64,000 bases of DNA from Stromatinia cepivora (lineage: Eukaryota; Ascomycota; Leotiomycetes; Helotiales; Sclerotiniaceae), in NCBI GenBank assembly GCA_014898415.1, contig RCTD01000003.1:2996375-3060374 (forward strand), in the 5' to 3' direction. The notes under the pieces were generated by a model. That model worked only from the letters and a program-made list of their open reading frames with translations, did not search any database and had not been told where the DNA came from. The position numbers were made by a program, and so were the translations under genes. Of the stretch, positions 59,401 to 64,000 are shown one piece after another (positions within the stretch are counted from its first letter, which is position 1; every line of letters starts with the position of its first letter).

Positions 59401-60099
59401 TATTATTGTTCTTAACAAAATAACTGATTTTAGAGAGATCAATTGCTTTATAAAGCTTTTAATCTTCAATCCGATCTTTTACTTCATTCGCAAAGTCTCT
59501 AACAAAATCAATAATATTTATAGAATAATTGAGTTATTATTCAAGAGTATTATATTTTTCCTTAACTTCAAAAGTTTTAATAAATGCAAATATTTCGATT
59601 TCGTTATTAAAGGAATGATTCTTATATCAAACAAAAAAAGGGGTATTATTATCAATAAAACAGAAGGCTATAATCTAATTAAATCCTTCTCTAAATATCA
59701 TATCAAAACTTAAATAAAAGTTTATATAAATAATAAAATAAGTATAAATAAAGAATTGATAACTTTAAATTAAGTTATTAAAGAAAACAGATTTTAAAGA
59801 GAAAATATTAAACTATTCAAATATTATTCAGGAATTGTTTGCAAATTATTTAAAAACGAAATCGATAATATAATAAGTTTTTTCAAAAAAGATTTAAATA
59901 TCTTTTCCCTTCTTATAATTATAAAGCTTTTCTTATCGAGCTTCTTAATTGATGATCAGAAACTTATAATAACAATTTCTTTTTGGTTTATTATATTTAC
60001 TTTTTTCCTTTTGGTTTTATATTATCTTATAATTAGACAAAGAATAATCCTTGATTATTTATCATTTTTTATTTGGAAGATTATGGATATCTAGAAACT
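56431..60099. other. 3.7-kb unassigned AT-rich region with ORFs on both strands
   Basis: It lies between the LTR-like sequence and the gypsy integrase. It holds plus-strand ORFs at 58862-59269 (135 codons) and 59321-59713 (130 codons), both Ile/Phe/Asn/Lys-rich. A minus-strand fragment at 56777-56980 contains RSSGTQSTASISN, whose Ser/Thr-rich bias is unlike random AT-rich translation. I recognise none. They may be RIP-altered parts of a long element tail or chance frames. Confidence 0.35.
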
Positions 60100-60649
60100 C
60101 GATTCTTTTGATCTATCTATTCATGCAAATCCTTAGAATTATTATCTACAAAAAGATCTAAACACAAAATATATTTCTTGAGACAAATATTTGTATAGAT
60201 TTTATTAAACGGGGTACCATTTATTTCTTCAAGAGTATATATGGAAAGACCCTTTAATTTCTTTATCATTTTGTAAAATCTATATCATTTGAAAACAAAT
60301 TTTGTGTTATAAGATATATCGATTTTTGATTAGGGATTATAATATAGAATTATATCTTTAATTCGAATATTCTTATCCAATGTTTTACAATCAAGATTAT
60401 ATCGAAGTTTATTATTTTCTCTGTAGTACTATTTATAAAGGATTGCTTTTTCAATATCTTCATTTAGTATTTTTAATTATTGTATTTTAATAATTAATAA
60501 ATCTTCCTGGATTTGTATATTTTTCCAATCAAGGATCCTTCAAATTGTATATATAATTTCAAAAAGCAATACAACTTTCTGTTTGTAGATCAATTCAAAT
60601 AATGTTTTGTTTATCGATTTATGAATTGAAATATAATCAACGAATAGTA

Positions 60650-61150
60650 CTGTTTCCAATCATTCAGATCATCTACATTTTCTTTATGATAGGCGGGAAA
60701 ATACTTCTACAATAGAATGATAACCTTTTTCCATTATTCCATTGGTTTATAAATGATAGACTGATATCTTGATTTTGTTGACTCTGTATTTTTTATAATA
60801 AGTAAGTATAATGTTTTTATTCTTAAATTCTTTATCCATAATAATTTCTCTAAAAAGATTATGATGATAAATTACTTTATGAAGGAATTTGGCAACCATT
60901 TCCGAAATAGTATTCCGCAAAGCTTTAGTTTTTATTCAATCATTCAGATCTTCTTATAGAACAACAAAGTATTTGAATTTATAATTGTCAAGTATTTTTG
61001 TAATATCCATATCAACTTTATATCAAATACTTGAGGCCCAAATAACAATCATTAATTCATTTATTTGTTTGGACAATCTGAATTAGCAAACGGAGCAAGA
61101 AATCACCCAATTTTTCATATCCTTGTATATCCCATTCCACTAATAACAAT
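60650..61150 (-). pseudogene. Gypsy-H integrase, decayed
   Basis: The reverse complement shows the zinc-finger end (WVISCSVC...FRL), the core start YKVDMDITKILDNYKFKYF, then VAKFLHKVIYHHNLFREI and, near 60690-60770, the equivalent of SAYHPQANGMVERGHQSIV (here with stops and NGIMEKGYHSIVE). Point changes at Gln, Arg and Trp codons are typical of RIP. Confidence 0.7.
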
Positions 61151-61901
61151 TATACACTTTAATATATAATGATTCTAGATCTTTATAACCCAGTTTTTCA
61201 TATATTCGAATCATAATTTTTGCCTTTTCGACTAGATCGTTATCTATTATTATATAAACGAGAAATAATCCGTTTCCCCGGATTCTGAATAAGCAATAAT
61301 CCTTTATATAGAAATTAAAAGCCTCCTTTTTGAAAGTTTGCCAATTCTTTATTAATATATTTTTAGATCTCTATAATATAATAATATATTAAATGATCAT
61401 TTGTATCCTTTCATTTCCGCCTTCCAAAATTTGAAACGATTTTAAAATTTTGGAGTCATTTATATTCACTATCAGATCTATCCATAATGAATTCAAGTCT
61501 ACAATAATCGAATCATTAATATCTTTTTTATATTCCTTATCAATATCGTTTAAGATAATTCATAATCGTTATGATAAGGTATTTGCAATAATATTTTTGT
61601 TTCTAAGAATATACCTGATATCAAAATCGAAGAATCTAATCCAAACAATCCATTTTATAACCAAAATACCAGATAGATTTGTAATTACTCTATTTAATTG
61701 AACTACAAATATATTCGTATCAATTTCTAAAAGGAAATAAATATTATAAAAATCTCTTTTGCATTTTTGTAGAGTTTTAAATACTCCCCTGCATTCTCTT
61801 TTAATAATATCATAATTCTATTCAACATAATTCTATATACCACTCTTATACCTAGTAATAATGCGAAGCTTATTATTATACATTTGATTTAAAACAGCTC
61901 C

Positions 61902-62760
61902 CTATCCTACCAAACTAGTATCGACAACGAACACGATAATTCCAGTTTTAAATAAGTAAATCAATAAAAGAAGAATTGAGGCTGAAGTTAATTTATTTTT
62001 CAATAAGGTTATTACAGTATTATGATTAATGGTCCAAATGAATTCTATATTTTTCTTCAATAATGTATAAAGAAACTCTATAATAATGATGAAATTCTCT
62101 ACCCAAAGTCGATAGAAGATATATACTCCAAGGAATATTCTAATTTCATAATCGTTCAAACAAAATGATCATTCAAGTATCTTAATGATTTTGGTAGTAT
62201 CGGGACTTCTTCCTTTAGAATTGATATAATAACCTACGATTCGGATTCCATCATAACATTATTTAGATTTGATATCGATAATGCATTCTGTACATTCAAT
62301 ATGTTCCATTATAACATTCAGGATTTTCAAGTGCTCGATAACGAACTTCCTCAATCCAGATTCAACTTCAGTTTTATTGTATCGAGTTCTGGGACCCTTA
62401 ACTTCAATGTTATTCAAATAAGGTATAACAATATCAAGTATGATATCCTATAATATCTTTAATACAATCCTTGCAAATTGAGTAATCGAATTAATAGCCC
62501 CTTATAATAGAGTAATGAATTTTATCAAATCAAAAGAGATTATAACAATAATAATATCTTTATTCTTTTTATCTAAAGATATTTGATTATATTTAGAGAA
62601 GAAATCAATCAAAGATATTAATAAACATCCAATTATTTATTCAACAAATTCCTTTAAATTTGAAGGTATATTTATATTTCACAGGGTTACAATATTTGCT
62701 TTTATTATTACAATAACGATACAATATTTATTAGCCTTGCTTTTCTTAATTAGATACTAA
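61902..62760 (-). pseudogene. Gypsy-H reverse transcriptase and RNase H start, decayed
   Basis: RT blocks on the minus strand: ISLIDFFSKYNQISLD (about 62590), TLLQGAINSITQFARIV (about 62480), and YLNNIEVKGPRTRYN in place of the F-L-D-D box (about 62390-62430), so both catalytic Asp of the box have become Asn. RNase H begins in ORF 62159-61902 (FLGVYIFYRLWVENF, then FVVDTSLVG). Confidence 0.75.
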
Positions 62761-63705
62761 AGGTTTCGATATAATCCTTTTCCTTCCTTTAATACATTTT
62801 GCTTGATATAGTCTCTTATTATTTCGATAACTATTGGTAAGAGGGCTTTAAGGGGTACAAAATTAGAAGTTTATCAAACCTTATATAGTATTATTTTGAT
62901 AATTTATAACAAAGTAATTGAAGGTTTAATATTATTGGCTTTTGTTCAATTAAAAACTAATGCTGTTTCTTGATTCTACAGTAATACAAAAAGAAGTTCT
63001 TTTTTATGTTCCCAAAGTATATCTCCGATATTTAATAATACTAAACATTCTTATATCAATCGGAAGCCTTTAAATCTGATATCGAAATATGATATCAAAT
63101 ACTTCGAAAAAGGATCTGATGATTGATATTTAGGGTGTTTTATATATTCCAATTCTAATCAATTAAGATTACCTCCTAGAATTTCTTTATCGATATATTC
63201 TATTTATTTAAGGATTTTATCTTATCTTTCTTTTTCTTATATACATTATTAATCAAAACAAGAATTTCGAATTTGATATTAGTTAATTTCTTTTAAGTAT
63301 CGTTTTCTGCCCTAAATTCTTCTAAATCGAAATGAATATTATTAATAGCAAAATATTTCTGAAATCTCTTTAGTTTCGAATTCTCAATGTTATCAAATAT
63401 ATCTTCGATATCAAAGTCAAAACCAATTCGAATAATATTTATATTGAATTTTATAGAATTTAAAACTATCTTAAAATTTGGGATACCAATCAGGAGTTCT
63501 GGGAAATGGTTTTTAACGAATTCTTTAAATTTCCCTTCACTCTTAATAATATCTAGGACTTTTGGAAAATCACTAATATAATCTTTAGGATTTGTATTAT
63601 CTATTCTTTTCCCGACTTTTCAAAATCAATTTTTATAATATTTGTTTTATATTTTGATCCAATCATTTAGCAATTAGTTTTATTAATATTATTATCATCA
63701 ATAAT

Positions 63706-63978
63706 TTATATAATCTGTTTATCTCCTTTATATTCAAAATCAATCTTTCCTATAAATAAGTATAGCATTTTTAGTAGTAATAAATCTTTAATGTTATTCA
63801 AAACGAAGATATCAATAATATTTTTAACTCCTTCAAAATTGATTTCTATATTTTCAATCAATTTATATAAGGTGATGATATTTCTATCAAGGGTAATTAT
63901 TGTCGCTTTATATTCGCGTATTGTAAATCCCAATTCTCTTACAACTTTTAGACTTATTATATTAATTATCGATCCCAA
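63706..63978 (-). pseudogene. Gypsy-H retropepsin-like protease, partial
   Basis: 90 codons: GSIINIISLKVVRELGF stands for the DxGSxINLIS active-site region of clan AA proteases, followed by the flap-side VLNNIKDLLLLKM and ending GKIDFEYKG. This is the most upstream pol domain before the window edge. Confidence 0.7.
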
Positions 63979-64000
63979 ATCGATAATACTACTAATCTTG

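Larger units (their letters stand above)
60100..64000 (-). mobile_element. Gypsy-H: minus-strand gypsy retrotransposon, runs off the window
   Basis: Minus-strand relics run protease (63978-63706), RT (about 62760-62170), RNase H (62159-61902 and on) and integrase (about 61150-60650), then the integrase C-terminal region to about 60100. The protease-RT-RNase H-integrase order is gypsy-type. The 5' end is beyond 64000. Many stops are present, so it is inactive. It differs from Gypsy-C in sequence, and I see no chromodomain. Confidence 0.8.

Noticed and set aside
1..64000. tRNA or rRNA genes
   Set aside because: I looked for the GGTTCRANNC box-B pattern with a matching acceptor stem and found no convincing case. 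A dedicated scan could still find one.

Overview
The window reads as nuclear DNA of a filamentous ascomycete (Pezizomycotina). The gene set (Dhh1, primase small subunit, Lst7/folliculin, a HET-domain protein) and the 49-58 nt introns with CTAAY-type branch points and AG acceptors point to this group; Leotiomycetes is my best guess, from the extreme two-compartment base composition. About 45 kb is very AT-rich, wrecked transposon sequence. Where repeat copies can be aligned by eye, nearly all differences are C-to-T or G-to-A, which fits repeat-induced point mutation (RIP). I computed no RIP index.

Left block, 1-31440: a stack of nested transposons. A copia element with 309-bp LTRs (Copia-A, minus strand, 1585-25066, flanked by ATAAT) is the outer shell. 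Inside it lie a complete copia of another family (Copia-B1, 4600-10082, 166-bp LTRs, TATAG duplication), a gypsy chromovirus missing its 5' end (10440-15722, plus strand) and a second Copia-B copy missing its 3' end (15723-20677). Next comes a Fot1/pogo DNA transposon (25318-31440, minus strand) split by two unrelated short LTR elements (25521-27195, TTAAT duplication; 27725-30342, TAAAT duplication). The second of these carries a MITE-like inverted-repeat element and several tandem arrays. Removing the insertions restores the host reading frames at the three junctions I checked.

Gene island, about 31441-50860, with ordinary base composition: a class C beta-lactamase-family serine hydrolase (+), a HET-domain protein (-, 2 exons), a broken kinase-like gene (+), an Lst7/folliculin-type protein (-, 12-nt first coding exon), the DEAD-box helicase Dhh1 (-, 3 exons), the primase small subunit Pri1 (-, 4 exons) and an unrecognised protein with a possible BTB-like tail (+, 2 exons). 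The conserved housekeeping genes sit in the middle; accessory or degenerate genes lie at the edges next to the transposon blocks. The genes form no operon and no biosynthetic cluster. Dhh1 (mRNA decapping), Pri1 (replication priming) and Lst7 (amino-acid signalling to TORC1) are independent cell functions.

Right block, about 50860-64000: AT-rich decayed DNA with a solo LTR (51032-51297) whose family also occurs at the window start, 200-290-bp tandem repeats (53600-55780), an LTR-like start at 56026, and a minus-strand gypsy element (integrase, RT and protease between 60100 and the window end) with a long unexplained tail. I found no intact transposase or reverse transcriptase, no tRNA or rRNA gene and no CRISPR array.
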